A DNA stretch of 64,000 bases, from the NCBI GenBank assembly GCA_964617555.1, contig CAZTYP010000029.1, positions 1 to 64,000 on the forward strand, given 5' to 3'. This stretch comes from 1-14-2-50-31-20 sp964617555. GTDB taxonomy: Bacteria; Bacteroidota; Ignavibacteria; Ignavibacteriales; Melioribacteraceae. The notes under the pieces are model-generated. The model ran no database searches and was not told the DNA's origin. It saw nothing but the letters and a program-made list of their open reading frames with translations. Position numbers and translations under genes: made by a program. Positions 18,900 to 27,620 of this stretch are shown here, piece by piece (positions within the stretch are counted from its first letter, which is position 1; every line of letters starts with the position of its first letter).

Positions 18900-19802
18900 A
18901 TGAGAAAAATATTTTTGATATCGTTAATAAGTTTTTTACCCTTATTTGCTCAAACAGCCGGTAACAGCGGTGCGGCTTTCCTTAAAAACGGTTTTGGTGC
19001 CCGTAATATTGCGATGGGAGATTTAGGCGTTGCCGGGGTTAACGATTTAACGGCGTTGAATTATAACCCGGCATTACTTTCCGGATACTCCGCACCGCAA
19101 ATTATGCTCACGTATAACAAGTCGATTCAAGATCTTAATACACAATTGGTCGGGGCAAGTTTTAATATCTTGGGTTTGCCTTTTGCCCTCGGAGTAAATA
19201 ATACATCTGTTTCCGAAATTGAAGTGAGAACAAGTGCTACGGACGAACCTATTGCAACGTTTAATGCACATTATATGTTTACATCCGTTTCTACGGGATT
19301 TAACGTAGTGGATAATTTTTCAATTGGTGGAACGGTTAAATATATCTACGAAAATTTATTTTCCGACGAGGCGGATGGATTCGCTTTTGATTTAGGCCTC
19401 TCTTATAAAGGAATTGTCGAAGGGTTGGAATTCGGGGCATCGTTGAAAAACATAGGAACACTCTCCGAACTAAGAAACAAAGCAACAACGCTTCCAACCG
19501 ATTTGCGAATCGGAGCGGCGTATTCTACGGCTGCGAAAGTTATTGAAACGAAATTTAGTTTTATAGGCGGCGTTCAAAAATATTTGGAAACGGATGATTC
19601 CCACATCCATATTGGTGCCGAAGCATATTACAGTAATACCGTGGCGATTCGTTTAGGGTATATGACCGGATACGAAGCTAAAGGCTTAACCGCTGGATTG
19701 GGTTTGTACTGGCATGGCATAAATTTCGATTATGCTTTTACGCCCTACTTATACGGTCTCGGAACTGCGCACACAATATCTTTAATGTATTCATTCAATT
19801 GA
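18900..19802 (+). CDS. PorV/PorQ family outer-membrane protein (second copy)
   Basis: 300 residues; signal peptide ending near LFAQ, then GAAFLKNGFGARNIAMGDLG and NYNPALLSG, closely matching the first family block of its neighbour. It lies 20 nt downstream and is shorter, without the lysine-rich loop near residues 100-115 of the first copy. The pair probably arose by duplication and may handle different cargo. It ends in SLMYSFN, typical of a beta-barrel. Confidence 0.75.
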   Translation: MRKIFLISLISFLPLFAQTAGNSGAAFLKNGFGARNIAMGDLGVAGVNDLTALNYNPALLSGYSAPQIMLTYNKSIQDLNTQLVGASFNILGLPFALGVNNTSVSEIEVRTSATDEPIATFNAHYMFTSVSTGFNVVDNFSIGGTVKYIYENLFSDEADGFAFDLGLSYKGIVEGLEFGASLKNIGTLSELRNKATTLPTDLRIGAAYSTAAKVIETKFSFIGGVQKYLETDDSHIHIGAEAYYSNTVAIRLGYMTGYEAKGLTAGLGLYWHGINFDYAFTPYLYGLGTAHTISLMYSFN

Positions 19803-19809
19803 TACTTTT

Positions 19810-20769
19810 ATGGAAATAATAAAATACACGGAAAAGTGGAAAGAAAAATGGGATAAATTTGTTGAGGAATCCAATAACGGAACACTATTCCATTTACAAA
19901 AATTTTTCGATTATCACAGCCCCGGCAAATTTAATTTCAATCATCTAATCTTTCTTGAAAAAGGAGAAATTGTTGCCCTTCTTCCAGGAGCAATGATAGG
20001 AAGTAAATTCGAATCTCCCATAGGCGCAAGCTATGGCTCCATAGTTACCAAAGATATCAAATTTGCAAAAGCAATGAAAATTGTTTCCACGCTTTTGGAT
20101 TATGCCAAGGCCAACGGAATTACGGAGTTTGAACTTACAGCCGCTCCGGTTGTATACGAAGATAAGCCAAATCAGAACCTCGATTTTGCAATGCTGTGGC
20201 AAGGATTTCATTATTCCTTACATTACATAAGCAGTGCCATTAAGTTAGATAAAAATGTTGATATTATTTCCCGTTTTCAACCTACCGTTCGCAGAAATAT
20301 TCGTAAAACTTTTCGCAATTCCGATATCAGAGTTGAAATAAACGAACACTACGAGCAATTTTATCCTATCCTTTTGGATAACAAAGCACGCCACAACGTA
20401 AAACCGACACATACTTTAGATGAATTGTTGCGATTAAAAAAACTATTACCCGAACATCTTAAACTATTTATGATTTATTATAAAGATATTCCTATCGGCG
20501 GTTCGTTGATGTTTTTTGTTAACAAAACTTGTGCCCTCTGTTTTTACAATATGCTCGATTATAAATATGAGCACTTAAAACCAATTCACAGAATAATGTA
20601 TGAGGTGGTTAAATACTCTACCGATAAAGGTTACAGCTACGTGGATATCGGAGTTTCCCAAGATACATCGGCGGAAAATCCGATGACACCAAGTATGAGT
20701 TTAATTGAATTCAAAGAAAAATTTGATGCCAAAACTGTTATGCGTAATACTTTGTCTATTAAATTATAA
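19810..20769 (+). CDS. FemAB/GNAT-like acyl- or aminoacyltransferase
   Basis: 319 residues of the double-GNAT FemAB-like fold: an N-terminal W-x-x-F-V-x-x-S segment (KWDKFVEESNNGTLFH), PTVRRNIRKTFRNS in the middle, which is characteristic of this family, and GGSLMFFVNKTCALCFYN in the second GNAT domain. Some relatives add amino acids to lipid II, others act on exopolysaccharide lipids. It sits between outer-membrane barrels and a glycosyltransferase, so glycan modification is plausible; the substrate is unknown. Confidence 0.7.
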   Translation: MEIIKYTEKWKEKWDKFVEESNNGTLFHLQKFFDYHSPGKFNFNHLIFLEKGEIVALLPGAMIGSKFESPIGASYGSIVTKDIKFAKAMKIVSTLLDYAKANGITEFELTAAPVVYEDKPNQNLDFAMLWQGFHYSLHYISSAIKLDKNVDIISRFQPTVRRNIRKTFRNSDIRVEINEHYEQFYPILLDNKARHNVKPTHTLDELLRLKKLLPEHLKLFMIYYKDIPIGGSLMFFVNKTCALCFYNMLDYKYEHLKPIHRIMYEVVKYSTDKGYSYVDIGVSQDTSAENPMTPSMSLIEFKEKFDAKTVMRNTLSIKL

Positions 20770-20783
20770 TTCTGTTAACAAGC

Positions 20784-21908
20784 GTGACAAAGCAAAAAAA
20801 AATATCGATAACAATCGCCTTCCTCGGTAATGCAAATTACGATACGCGTGTTACAAATCTTGCCGATTCTTTAACGGCTGACGGAGTAGATGTAAAGATA
20901 ATTTCTTTCGATTGGAAAACTCCTGGGTTTACTTCCGTTTCAGGAAATAGATCCGTCTTTAAATTAACGAAAAAGAAAAATCCTTTCGGATTCTATCTGA
21001 ATTTTATCATTATTCTTTTCAAGGAATTATTAAAAACGAAATCTTCAATATATTTTGCCGAAGATATTCAAACACTTCCGATTGTAACCTTTATAGCAAA
21101 ATTACGCAAGGCAAAAGTCTATTATAACAGTAGGGAGTTTTATGCATTCCTTGCAGGATTGCGAAATAAACCTAAAACACAAACCGTTATTAGAATGTTG
21201 GAAAAGTTCTTTATTAATAAAGTGGATAAGGTTTTGGTTACCGGTGAAAAAGATGCGGAGTTTTTAACGGAGTATTACGGAATTTCGAACATAGTGGTGA
21301 TACGCAATCTCCCTTCGTTAAAAAGGGCGGATGCTCCGATGAATTTTAGAGAAATGTTAAATATTTCTGCCGATAAAACTATACTTTTGTATCAGGGAGT
21401 AATATTGGAAGGACGCGGATTGGAGCCGTTGTTAAAAGCTATGCAAAATGTAAAGATGTGCGAGCTTGTTATTTTGGGTGATGGAGAATTTAAAACAAAA
21501 TACGAACAATTTGCCGTAAAATTGAAAATTGAAAAAAGAGTTCATTTTCTTGGCAATATTGAGCAGAAAAAATTAATTAACTATACCGCCGCCGCCGATA
21601 TAGGCGTTGCTTTAATTGAAAACATAAGCAAAAGTTATTATTACGCATTACCCAATAAATTGTTTGAATATATAATGGCAGAGCTTCCGGTATTGGTTAG
21701 TAATTTACCGCAAATGAAAAAAATAACGGAAGAATATCAAGTCGGTTATGTTGTGGATTTAGAGCAAGATAATTTGACCGATGTGCTCAAAAAAATAACT
21801 GAAAACAAATACAATTTGATTGAGTATAAAGAAAACTGTATAAAAGCCAAAAAAGAACTCAATTGGGAAAAGGAATACGAAAAGGTAAAACATTTGTTAA
21901 TTGGATAG
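20784..21908 (+). CDS. Glycosyltransferase family 4 protein
   Basis: 374 residues, GTG start at 20784. N-terminal acceptor domain with ITIAFLGNANYDTRV; donor domain with LLYQGVILEGRGLEPL, LVILGDGEFK, VHFLGNIEQ and ALPNKLFEYIMAELPVLVSN near residues 290-310, the donor-binding region of GT4 enzymes. It follows the FemAB-like gene by 14 nt and is the last gene before the SRP RNA. Confidence 0.85.
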   Translation: MTKQKKISITIAFLGNANYDTRVTNLADSLTADGVDVKIISFDWKTPGFTSVSGNRSVFKLTKKKNPFGFYLNFIIILFKELLKTKSSIYFAEDIQTLPIVTFIAKLRKAKVYYNSREFYAFLAGLRNKPKTQTVIRMLEKFFINKVDKVLVTGEKDAEFLTEYYGISNIVVIRNLPSLKRADAPMNFREMLNISADKTILLYQGVILEGRGLEPLLKAMQNVKMCELVILGDGEFKTKYEQFAVKLKIEKRVHFLGNIEQKKLINYTAAADIGVALIENISKSYYYALPNKLFEYIMAELPVLVSNLPQMKKITEEYQVGYVVDLEQDNLTDVLKKITENKYNLIEYKENCIKAKKELNWEKEYEKVKHLLIG

Positions 21909-21943
21909 AAAAAAATTATTCTTTATATTCTCACTCTAAATTT

Positions 21944-21951
21944 TAAGTTTG
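21944..21951 (+). promoter_or_regulatory. -7 element of the SRP RNA promoter
   Basis: TAAGTTTG fits TAnnTTTG exactly. Transcription about 7 nt downstream would begin at 21958, the first paired base of the SRP RNA helix. No clear TTTG lies 20 nt upstream, so the -33 element is weak. Confidence 0.5.
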
Positions 21952-21956
21952 TCGGG

Positions 21957-22049
<93 letters not shown>

Positions 22050-22146
22050 TTTAAGTTTTCGCTTATATTCCGAAAAAACATTCACTATTCAATCAAAAAA
22101 ACTTTCTTGAAAATTCGTTATTTTTAATACTCAAAAGAGGATTTTA

Positions 22147-23085
22147 ATGAACATAATAGAAGTAGAAAATTTAACCAAAATATATAAAGGACCTAAAGCA
22201 AACGGGGAAATTAAAGCTTTGGATAATTTTTCCCTTTCCGTTTCCAAAGGGGAAATTTTCGGATTGTTGGGAGCAAACGGTGCCGGCAAAACTACACTGA
22301 TAAAAGTTTTGCTGGGTATTGTTCATCCTACCTTCGGCAGTGCAAAAATTTTCGGTAAAGATATTACGGATTTTTCAGTAAGAAGCAAAATCGGCTTTCT
22401 CCCCGAAAGTCATAAATTCCCTACTTATCTAACAGCAGAAGAAGTGCTCTATTATTTTGCGGAGTTGAGCGGTGTGGAAAAAAATGTTATTAAACAACGG
22501 GCAGCAAAATATCTTTCCCTTGTTCGTATCGAAAAATGGAAGAAAACCAAAGTAAAACAATTTTCCAAAGGGATGATGCAACGGCTTGGTTTGGCACAAG
22601 CAATGATGAATGACCCCGAGTTGATTTTTTTAGATGAACCTACGGATGGAATTGACCCCCTCGGTCGGAAAGAAATTCGTGATATTTTATCCGAGCTAAA
22701 AGAAGATGGCAAAACTATTTTTCTTAACAGTCATCTATTATCGGAAGTGGAAATGATTAGTACCACAGTGGGAATAATGAAAACGGGCAAACTTTTGCAA
22801 TACGGGAAAGTGGAAGACCTTACAACCGATAAGGAGGTTTACATAATTGAAACAGCAACGCCGGTTAATACCGGATTGCTTCCTTCTTCTTTTGATAACA
22901 TTAGTATCAAAGTGGAATCTCCGGTGAAAATAATTGTAAATGTAAAAGACAGTTTGGAACTGAATTTTGTAATTGACCATTTCAGAAAAAACGGGGTGAT
23001 AATTAAAAACGTATCGCAAAAAAAAGAGACACTGGAAGAGTTGTTTCTTTCCCTTGTTGCAAATACTGAAGGAGGGGAGGAATGA
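22147..23085 (+). CDS. ABC transporter ATP-binding protein
   Basis: 312 residues with Walker A GANGAGKTT (42-50), the signature FSKGMMQRLG (about 139-148), Walker B LIFLDEPTDGID and a switch His in NSHLLSE. A C-terminal 70-residue domain of the DrrA/CcmA type follows. It energises export or membrane remodelling with the permease encoded in the next gene, which it overlaps by 4 nt. The substrate is not predictable. An RBS (AAGAGGA) precedes the ATG. Confidence 0.9.
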   Translation: MNIIEVENLTKIYKGPKANGEIKALDNFSLSVSKGEIFGLLGANGAGKTTLIKVLLGIVHPTFGSAKIFGKDITDFSVRSKIGFLPESHKFPTYLTAEEVLYYFAELSGVEKNVIKQRAAKYLSLVRIEKWKKTKVKQFSKGMMQRLGLAQAMMNDPELIFLDEPTDGIDPLGRKEIRDILSELKEDGKTIFLNSHLLSEVEMISTTVGIMKTGKLLQYGKVEDLTTDKEVYIIETATPVNTGLLPSSFDNISIKVESPVKIIVNVKDSLELNFVIDHFRKNGVIIKNVSQKKETLEELFLSLVANTEGGEE

Positions 23086-23888
23086 AAAACGTTTTTATTA
23101 TGGCGCTGCTAACTTTTCGCGAGGCACTATCCAAAAAGATTTTTCTTGTTTTCTTTTTGATCTCTACATTTGTAATAATTCTTTTTGCTTTGTTCACCTT
23201 TTCCGGCTCCGCGGTAAATTTTCATGCATCTTTTACGGTAAGAGGTAATTTAAATACAGATAACCCGATAGTAGGGGGAATAAAACTTTTTCTTATCTAT
23301 CCTTTGTATGCGGGCGGAATGTTTCTTTCTATCTTTTCGGTTGTAGGTTTTATTCCGTCGTTGCTGGAAAAAGGGAATATAGATTTGCTCCTTTCCAAAC
23401 CTATCTCCCGTGGTCAAATAATTTGGGGAAAATTTTTAGGCGGAACAGCAATGGTTTTTGCCAATGTTTTTTATGCCGTATTTATGTTGTATTTATTAAT
23501 CGGATTTAAGTTTGATGAATGGGGTTTATCTTTTATACTTGTGGCTTTTACAATTACACTTGCCTTTGCCGCTATCTATTCGGTTATTATTTTGCTTGGT
23601 ATTTTATGGGAAAATTCAACATTCTCCTTAATAGTTTCTTATTTAATCTTTTTTGTCTTTTCTCCTTTGCTTGGTAGTTTGCAAAATATGCAAGAGGCTA
23701 ATTTAAAAAATGTTGTGTTAACTCTACTCTATTACATTGTTCCGCAAACCTCCGATATTTCTTCAATTACCACTAAATTGGTTTTAGGAAATTATAATTT
23801 CGGAATAGCGCCTCTTGTTGTATCTTCGTTATATATAATAATTCTTATTAACATTTCCATTTACATTTTTAATAAAAAGGATTACTAA
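23082..23888 (+). CDS. ABC transporter permease (ABC-2 / NosY-like)
   Basis: 268 residues with six hydrophobic segments. The basic N-terminus followed by LLTFREALSKKIFLVFFLIS and the PSLLEKGNIDLLLSKPISRGQIIWGKFLGG segment are typical of ABC-2 or NosY-like permeases. It overlaps the ATPase gene by 4 nt, forming a two-gene half-transporter that probably acts as a dimer in the cytoplasmic membrane. Cargo unknown. Confidence 0.85.
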   Translation: MKNVFIMALLTFREALSKKIFLVFFLISTFVIILFALFTFSGSAVNFHASFTVRGNLNTDNPIVGGIKLFLIYPLYAGGMFLSIFSVVGFIPSLLEKGNIDLLLSKPISRGQIIWGKFLGGTAMVFANVFYAVFMLYLLIGFKFDEWGLSFILVAFTITLAFAAIYSVIILLGILWENSTFSLIVSYLIFFVFSPLLGSLQNMQEANLKNVVLTLLYYIVPQTSDISSITTKLVLGNYNFGIAPLVVSSLYIIILINISIYIFNKKDY

Positions 23889-23937
23889 AATTTTATCCCC
23901 GAAACTAATTTTTTTAGGATAGAATTTTCAAGTTGTT

Positions 23938-23945
23938 TACGTTTG
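23938..23945 (+). promoter_or_regulatory. Candidate -7 promoter element
   Basis: TACGTTTG matches TAnnTTTG. A start about 7 nt downstream would give a leader of about 23 nt before the ATG at 23975, which argues against the longer in-frame TTG start at 23933 that would overlap this element. The -33 region is only T-rich. Confidence 0.45.
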
Positions 23946-23974
23946 GGTGTAAAAAAATAAAAAAAAGGATTAAA

Positions 23975-24928
23975 ATGAGTAAAGAAAACGAGGTATCACT
24001 TAATGATTTGTTGGGCGAAGTTGCCCAACCCGATGAAGCCGATAAAATAGAACTTGTTGCGGTTATAGGTGCGGGTGTAATGGGGCAAGGAATTGCCCAA
24101 ACAATTGCTTCGGCCGGAATTGATGTTATTATGATTGAAAAATCAATGGAAAAAGTTGAAGAAGCAAAAGAACATTTAACAAGAAACATGGAATATGAAA
24201 TCTCGCGATGGGCAATGACAAAAAGCGAAATGAAATCCATTATGAGTCGTATTCAATGGTCTTTGGATATGAATGATGCCAAAGATGCCGATTTTATTAT
24301 TGAAGCGGTTGAAGAAAATTTTGAATCGAAACAGCAAGTTATTTCCATTATGGATATTGTTGCCAAACCCGAAACAATTCTGGTTTCCAATACATCAACA
24401 TTAAGTCTTACAAAAATTGCCGAAACAACCAAACGTCCCGAAAAAATTATCGGAATGCATTTCCTGAACCCTGTTCCGAAAGTCAATATTGTGGAAGTGG
24501 TAAAAGCATTGGAAACATCCGACGATACCGTTATGCGAACAAAAGCCTTTGCCGAAAAAATAGGTAAACGTCCGATTGAAGTTTACGAATATCCGGGATT
24601 TGTTACAACCCGTGTAATAGTTCCTTACCTTAATGAAGCAATGTACGTATTGTTGGAAGGAATTGCATCGGCCGAAGATATTGAAATAGCAATGAAGTTA
24701 GGTTACAATTTACAAATAGGTCCTTTGGAATTAGCCGATACCATCGGTTTGGATGAACTATTGCACTGGATGCAGGAATTATGGAATGCACTCGGCGAGC
24801 CGAGATACCGCCCTTGCCCGATTTTACGTCAAATGGTTCGCGATAGAAAATTCGGTAAAAAAAGCGGTGAAGGATTTTTTAAATATGATAAGGATGGAAA
24901 TAAGATTGTAAGTGAGGAGAAAAAATGA
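23975..24928 (+). CDS. 3-hydroxyacyl-CoA (3-hydroxybutyryl-CoA) dehydrogenase
   Basis: 317 residues from ATG 23975, preceded by AAAAGGA. After a 20-residue acidic N-terminal extension, the Rossmann motif is VAVIGAGVMGQGIAQ. VSNTSTLSLTKIA, GMHFLNPVPKVNIVEVV with the catalytic His, and the C-terminal domain GLDELLHWMQ complete the family. It oxidises 3-hydroxyacyl-CoA with NAD(P) in beta-oxidation or, in reverse, butyrate formation. The 4-nt overlap with acetate kinase ties it to acyl-CoA or fermentation flux. Chain-length preference is not readable. Confidence 0.88.
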   Translation: MSKENEVSLNDLLGEVAQPDEADKIELVAVIGAGVMGQGIAQTIASAGIDVIMIEKSMEKVEEAKEHLTRNMEYEISRWAMTKSEMKSIMSRIQWSLDMNDAKDADFIIEAVEENFESKQQVISIMDIVAKPETILVSNTSTLSLTKIAETTKRPEKIIGMHFLNPVPKVNIVEVVKALETSDDTVMRTKAFAEKIGKRPIEVYEYPGFVTTRVIVPYLNEAMYVLLEGIASAEDIEIAMKLGYNLQIGPLELADTIGLDELLHWMQELWNALGEPRYRPCPILRQMVRDRKFGKKSGEGFFKYDKDGNKIVSEEKK

Positions 24929-26130
24929 AAGTATTAGTATTAAATTCCGGCAGTTCTTCTATCAAATATCAATTTATAGATACACATAATCAAGAAGCAT
25001 TAGCAAAAGGTCAGGTAGAGCGTATCGGAATGAGCAGTGCGGTTTTAACTCATATTCCCAAAGGGAAAGAAAAGATAAAAATAGTTGGCGAAATTTTAGA
25101 TCATACTTTGGCAATAGAATATGTTCTTGCCGTTTTACTTTCTCCCAATCACGGTGTTATTAAAGATAAATCCGAAATTGATGCGGTTGGGCACAGAGTT
25201 GTTCACGGCGGCGAAGATTTTTCCGGTTCGGTTTTAATTACAGACAGAGTAATGGAGGTTTTGAAAGATAATATAGAACTTGCCCCGCTCCATAACCCGG
25301 CAAACATAAAAGGTATAAAAGCGGCAAAATCGCATTTGCCAAACACTCCTCAAGTCGGTGTTTTTGATACGGCGTTTCATGCAAAAATGCCTCCTCATGC
25401 ATATTTATACGGATTACCTTACGAGCTATACCGCCGTTATAAAATTAGGCGTTACGGCTTTCACGGAACGTCTCACAGATTTGTTTCGTTAAAAGCCGCC
25501 GAAATGCTAGGTAAACCGTACAACGAATTAAAATTGATTACCGCACATCTAGGGAACGGCGGTTCGCTTGCCGCAATTGATAAAGGCGTTTCCGTCGATA
25601 CTTCTATGGGCTTTACTCCTTTGGAAGGGCTTATTATGGGTACTCGAAGCGGCGACCTTGATCCTTCTATAATTACTTACGTAATGGGTAAAGAAGGGCT
25701 CGAAATAAGAGAAATGAACGCTTTGCTTAATAAACACAGCGGCTTAATAGGTGTTAGCGGTGAAAGCTCAGATATGCGAGAACTGGAAGAAGCTGTTGCC
25801 GAAGGGGATAAAAGAGCTAAATATGCTTTTGACCTTTATGCATACAGAATAAAAAAATACGTGGGTGCTTACATTGCGGCTCTCGGCGGATTGGATGCGT
25901 TAGTGTTTACCGGAGGAATAGGCGAAAACTCTTCTGCGGTTCGTAAAGCCGTGTGTGAAAACATGGAATATTTAGGTTTAGAACTCGACCTCGAAAAAAA
26001 TAAAAATGTAAATGGTCAAATGGATTTGGCTACGGATAATTCGAAGGTAAGAATATTAAGAATTCCTACAAACGAAGAACTTGTAATTGCAATGGATACC
26101 GAAGAGATAGTAAATGAACAATTACAATAA
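24925..26130 (+). CDS. ackA: Acetate kinase
   Basis: 401 residues, the usual AckA length. Visible motifs are the start VLVLNSGSSSIKYQ, GHRVVHGGE (substrate Arg), GVFDTAFHA, YGFHGTSH, TAHLGNGGS, MGTRSGDLDP and FTGGIGENS. The enzyme interconverts acetate plus ATP with acetyl phosphate and ADP. No phosphate acetyltransferase lies next to it; instead it overlaps a 3-hydroxyacyl-CoA dehydrogenase. A good terminator follows. Action on propionate or butyrate cannot be excluded. Confidence 0.92.
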   Translation: MKVLVLNSGSSSIKYQFIDTHNQEALAKGQVERIGMSSAVLTHIPKGKEKIKIVGEILDHTLAIEYVLAVLLSPNHGVIKDKSEIDAVGHRVVHGGEDFSGSVLITDRVMEVLKDNIELAPLHNPANIKGIKAAKSHLPNTPQVGVFDTAFHAKMPPHAYLYGLPYELYRRYKIRRYGFHGTSHRFVSLKAAEMLGKPYNELKLITAHLGNGGSLAAIDKGVSVDTSMGFTPLEGLIMGTRSGDLDPSIITYVMGKEGLEIREMNALLNKHSGLIGVSGESSDMRELEEAVAEGDKRAKYAFDLYAYRIKKYVGAYIAALGGLDALVFTGGIGENSSAVRKAVCENMEYLGLELDLEKNKNVNGQMDLATDNSKVRILRIPTNEELVIAMDTEEIVNEQLQ

Positions 26131-26139
26131 TTATATATT

Positions 26140-26180
26140 ATTAAACTTTCCGTATGTTTTTATGCGGGAAGTTTAATTTT
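26140..26180 (+). terminator. Rho-independent terminator after ackA
   Basis: A 13-bp stem with one G-T pair (26140-26152 with 26165-26177), 12-nt loop and a TTTT tail. It lies 10 nt after the ackA stop and ends the two-gene unit. Confidence 0.75.
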
Positions 26181-26210
26181 ATCGGATAACATTTAACAAA
26201 TTTTATTAAA

Positions 26211-27002
26211 ATGAATTTAAAATTAAAAAATAAAACGGTTCTTATTACCGCAGCCAGTAAAGGTATTGGTAAAGCAACCGCTGAGATGTTTGCTGCCGAA
26301 GAGGCAAATGTGGTAATTTGTTCAACCTGCAAAAAAAATCTGTTAACAGCGGTAAAAGAAATTGAAGAAAAAACGGGTTATGCCCCTTTTTTCAAAGTAT
26401 GCGATATTAATAATTATAACGATATAAAAAAAACGGTGAAATTTGTTAAAGATAAATTCGGCGGGGTGGATATTCTTGTTAACAATTGCGGCGGACCGAT
26501 TCCCGGTATATTTACAGATTTATCCGATTCCGACTGGTACAATGCCGTTGACCAAGTATTAATGAGTGTTGTTAGATTTAATAGAGAAGTATTGCCCGAT
26601 ATGATAGAAAATAATTGGGGGAGGATAATTAATATAACATCTCTTTCGGTAAAACAACCCGTAGATAATTTACTTCTTTCCAATGCCTTGCGTAGTGCCG
26701 TTACGGCAATGGCAAAAACATTAAGTAATCAAATAGGCAAGTATAATATAACCGTAAACAATGTTGCTCCGGGTTATACGCTTACTTCTCGTCTTGAGCA
26801 ATTGGCTCTTAATAAGGAAAAGGAGACCGGTATGACTAAGGAGCAAGTATTTGCAGAGATGGCGGAAAAAACAGCAATGAAAAGATTGGCCGCTCCACAC
26901 GAGGTTGCAGCAACCGTTCTTTACCTTGCTTCGGAACAGGCCGGCTATATTACCGGAGTTACTGTCCCCGTTGACGGTGGTGCAATAAAAGCTGCTTATT
27001 AG
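26211..27002 (+). CDS. SDR family oxidoreductase (FabG-like)
   Basis: 263 residues. The cofactor motif TAASKGIGKATAEMF is present at about 13-27 and NNCGGP corresponds to the NAG segment. The catalytic Ser is in NITSLSVKQP, but the usual YxxxK is replaced by LLSNALRSA, with no Tyr at the expected place. A P-G motif (VAPGYTLTSRL) and C-terminal TGVTVPVDGGAIK follow. This loss of Tyr/Lys matches a known divergent SDR subgroup whose activity is uncertain. Substrate unknown. Confidence 0.8.
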   Translation: MNLKLKNKTVLITAASKGIGKATAEMFAAEEANVVICSTCKKNLLTAVKEIEEKTGYAPFFKVCDINNYNDIKKTVKFVKDKFGGVDILVNNCGGPIPGIFTDLSDSDWYNAVDQVLMSVVRFNREVLPDMIENNWGRIINITSLSVKQPVDNLLLSNALRSAVTAMAKTLSNQIGKYNITVNNVAPGYTLTSRLEQLALNKEKETGMTKEQVFAEMAEKTAMKRLAAPHEVAATVLYLASEQAGYITGVTVPVDGGAIKAAY

Positions 27003-27047
27003 AAGTTTTTGGGGATAAATTAAAATTAGATTTTTACGAGGTGCAAA

Positions 27048-27506
27048 ATGAAAAGGAATATTTTTCTTGTTATCATTATTTCCCAATTGCTTTTTCTAAT
27101 CGGTTGTAAACAAAACGAATTACCAACCGAACCGAATTCTACTCTTCAAGGTGAATATTTCGGAAGTTTTTACGTAACATTTAATAATTATCATAATTCT
27201 TCGGAAAAGGTAACACAAACCGGTGAAATTGCATTTGTATTCAAAGATTCCGGATACAGTTACATCGGAGTAGTGAAAGATTCCGTAAAGGATACAATTA
27301 AGTTTGAAATAAAAGATTCAGGTAGATTTGAAAAGACGGGTAATCGTATAAATATGTATGATGTTTCTTGGCTTAAAATGAATCCGGGTTGGTTTAGCAG
27401 TTTATATTTAACCGATACTTTTTCAATTACAACAGAGGCAAATTGTTATATAATTACTCAAGAAAATGACTTTGCAAAGTGGAAAATAAATTTAATAAAA
27501 AAATAA
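27048..27506 (+). CDS. Small lipoprotein of unknown function
   Basis: 152 residues with a lipoprotein signal ending in FLIGC (Cys20). The mature part is beta-rich, with LQGEYFGSFYVTFNN and repeated K-D-S-x segments, consistent with a small periplasmic beta-sandwich or lipocalin-like fold. I do not recognise the family. It stands 45 nt after the SDR gene. Confidence 0.6.
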   Translation: MKRNIFLVIIISQLLFLIGCKQNELPTEPNSTLQGEYFGSFYVTFNNYHNSSEKVTQTGEIAFVFKDSGYSYIGVVKDSVKDTIKFEIKDSGRFEKTGNRINMYDVSWLKMNPGWFSSLYLTDTFSITTEANCYIITQENDFAKWKINLIKK

Positions 27507-27620
27507 TTTTAATTTTTCGTTGAAACAATAATGTGAAAAATTTTACAATTATTTTTCTTTACTGAATTGTATAACCATAATAATTGCGAACAATAATTTT
27601 CTCCATAAACAGGAGACATA

